DNA of 64,000 nucleotides from JABFXX01 sp036489755 (GTDB lineage: Bacteria; Myxococcota_A; Polyangia; Haliangiales; Haliangiaceae). The stretch's first letter is position 1; each line of letters starts with the position of its first letter. The notes beneath the pieces are model-generated. The model searched no databases. It was not told where the DNA came from and saw only the letters and a program-made list of their open reading frames with translations. A program made the position numbers and the translations under genes. The DNA is taken from NCBI GenBank assembly GCA_036489755.1, contig DASXFD010000038.1, positions 62,001 to 126,000 on the forward strand. Direction: 5' to 3'. Positions 63,801 to 64,000 of the stretch are shown piece by piece.

Positions 63801-64000
63801 CAGCCGTGCCACTTCGCGACGCGGGCGCCGGGCACGTATCGGCTCGTCGCGACGATCGCCGATTCGCGCGGCCGGCCGAACCGCACGCAGCTCACGTATT
63901 GGGTCGCCGGTGGCGCGACCGGCACGCCGCGCACCGACGTCGCGATGATCGCCGACAACCAGGAGTACAAGATCGGCGACGTCGCGCACGTGCTCGTCGC
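60855..64000 (+). CDS. Bacterial alpha-2-macroglobulin-like lipoprotein, N-terminal ~1048 residues
   Basis: The gene runs off the right edge. Start ATG 60855 or 60867; lipoprotein signal (MNVNKLVAVVVVAAACGHK) with lipidated Cys near 20. A Pro/Ser-rich linker is followed by Ig-like macroglobulin (MG) domains: VLRYAPEGAVPIAPSLSLTF, DDRNMYRPGEKVALKGWLRE (the MG3 signature DRxxYRPGE), YVVAGSGADATVAATYYSGG. In bacteria such proteins trap proteases in the periplasm or on the outer membrane; the thioester and bait region would lie beyond the window. Usually near a PBP1C gene, which cannot be checked here. Confidence 0.9.
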   Translation, partial: MSNRMNVNKLVAVVVVAAACGHKADAPVPAPSPPSQTDSGPPYDGSHLPYGLDVKLSDGTQGPPAANHDKPTEARWLVDTTPLFAGMKPPAADPTSAFVLRPGSQPPPKPGSTSVSGPASLATIATSFPAPPTDSAPPAGSDSGELHVLRYAPEGAVPIAPSLSLTFSEPMIALGSQDDAARVQPVKLTPQPKGAWRWIGTRTILFDPDPRFPQATTYRVEVPAGTKSATGGVLDRAVAFSFETPAAVLVAHWPDDGEPQRLDVPMFARFDQRIDPAAALAQVKLKANGRSIEVRQLTATELAASEPLRELTKTNDGRWLAFRATETLPLGAHVAVTFGSGLPSLEGPNKTKAPQTFAFRTYAAFKLETAPCATNCLPGGAIDLVMDNPIDAKTFDANVVTVTPAIANLHVVSYGRVLQLVGDTQPRTHYRVKVGRALGDEFGQTLAKDLDVGFDVGDAQPAFYGPSGMVVLDPKQPPALHVFTTNYEQLAVKLYAVTPADYAAYQTFGSQRWNHDHPPRAPGRLAFDGLVRVTPGTNRVVDTAIDLSPALHDKHGDVVAVVEPSPWPGPGFPPELIAWVQATPIGLDTHVDADKLVAYASDLATGKPLANAQVVLEPGHATAETDASGVATIVLPSSPPAGVATVVASVGDAHAFVVSWRGNWSVGQPTRIAWYVVDDRNMYRPGEKVALKGWLRELGRGDVEPLDSNVTEVAYRLIDGRGDELAKGTTKVGRLGGFSIELALPATPNLGYTRVDLSANGESFSHQIRIEEFRRPEFEVSAHAGAGPYVVAGSGADATVAATYYSGGPLAGADVHWAISASPTSFTPPNRDDYTFGGFYGDDESDPKTPVLPTSWTHDGKTDATGDHVLHLDFASVNPAVPMSVVAQARVMDVNHQAWPATTTLLVHPSAAYVGIKAHKAFVAQGTPFDVDVIGVGIDGKPLAGTKIALRAVRLDWEQKDGRYHTKELDPQTCDVTAAQAAQPCHFATRAPGTYRLVATIADSRGRPNRTQLTYWVAGGATGTPRTDVAMIADNQEYKIGDVAHVLV

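Noticed and set aside
60747..63989. Minus-strand open frame extending the OPT transporter by ~1080 residues
   Set aside because: The extension is Arg-rich antisense of the alpha-2-macroglobulin-like gene; the transporter family begins at the ATG at 60746.

Overview
The window is high-GC bacterial chromosome, with coding sequence packed on both strands, many 4-bp stop/start overlaps, frequent GTG starts and little intergenic space. Several traits fit a delta-type bacterium of the Myxococcota: many lipoproteins with a short signal and an A-C or G-C lipobox, two Hanks-type Ser/Thr kinases with unusual extra domains, Cys-rich lipoprotein modules, an ExbB/ExbD/ExbD motor operon resembling the AglRQS/Glt type, a TIGR03118-type protein and methylcrotonyl-CoA carboxylase genes. 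This assignment is inference, because no rRNA or phylogenetic marker is present.

Layout. 0-5.4 kb: a partial secreted protein, a YihY/BrkB membrane protein, a lipase-like lipoprotein followed by a FadL-type porin, and a decayed ccdAB toxin-antitoxin pair. 5.4-13.5 kb: a MATE exporter, a LigD-type primase-polymerase, a ferredoxin-metallo-beta-lactamase fusion, an alpha/beta-hydrolase lipoprotein, a LigC-like ATP-dependent DNA ligase, a DUF4336 protein, an orphan STN-domain protein and a VOC protein. 13.5-22.5 kb: MsrB, a large Ser/Thr kinase, a TIGR03118 protein, an overlapping four-gene operon (small membrane protein, C39-like peptidase, ferredoxin-NADP reductase, NAD(P)-binding protein) and a methyltransferase with PqqD-like N-terminal sequence. 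22.5-31.7 kb: acyl-CoA dehydrogenase plus both carboxylase subunits (probably leucine/isovalerate catabolism), interspersed with MepA, a VOC protein, a double PARP-type zinc-finger protein, DarP and a flotillin/NfeD pair. 32-41.7 kb: M1 aminopeptidase, a lone ExbD, HAD phosphatase, trypsin-like lipoprotein, and the ExbB-ExbD-ExbD-lipoprotein operon closed by a clear intrinsic terminator and followed by tRNA-Pro(TGG). 41.8-50.2 kb: small lipoproteins, a GNAT/kinase/HD-hydrolase operon, and an overlapping five-gene operon (two small unknowns, FdhD, a sulfatase-fold protein with a degenerate active site, a small unknown). 50.2-53.9 kb: RecB/Cas4-like nuclease, a large inverted repeat, a zinc-ribbon protein, a HARE-HTH protein, a GNAT and a VWA lipoprotein. 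54.1-57.0 kb: a decaying, less GC-rich polymorphic-toxin/immunity-like island next to a beta-helix gene fragment. 57.0-64.0 kb: a Cys-rich lipoprotein, an OPT transporter and the first ~1050 residues of an alpha-2-macroglobulin-like lipoprotein.

Most of the window is envelope biology (lipoproteins, motors, porins, peptidases), DNA-end processing enzymes (polymerase domain, ligase, PARP fingers, RecB nuclease) and branched-chain acyl-CoA catabolism. The most unusual parts are the decayed toxin/immunity island, the 19-bp perfect inverted repeat at 50977-51057, the bacterial PARP-finger protein and the palindrome/direct-repeat intergenic region at 27.3-27.7 kb. No CRISPR array, intact insertion sequence, prophage or Ku gene is visible.
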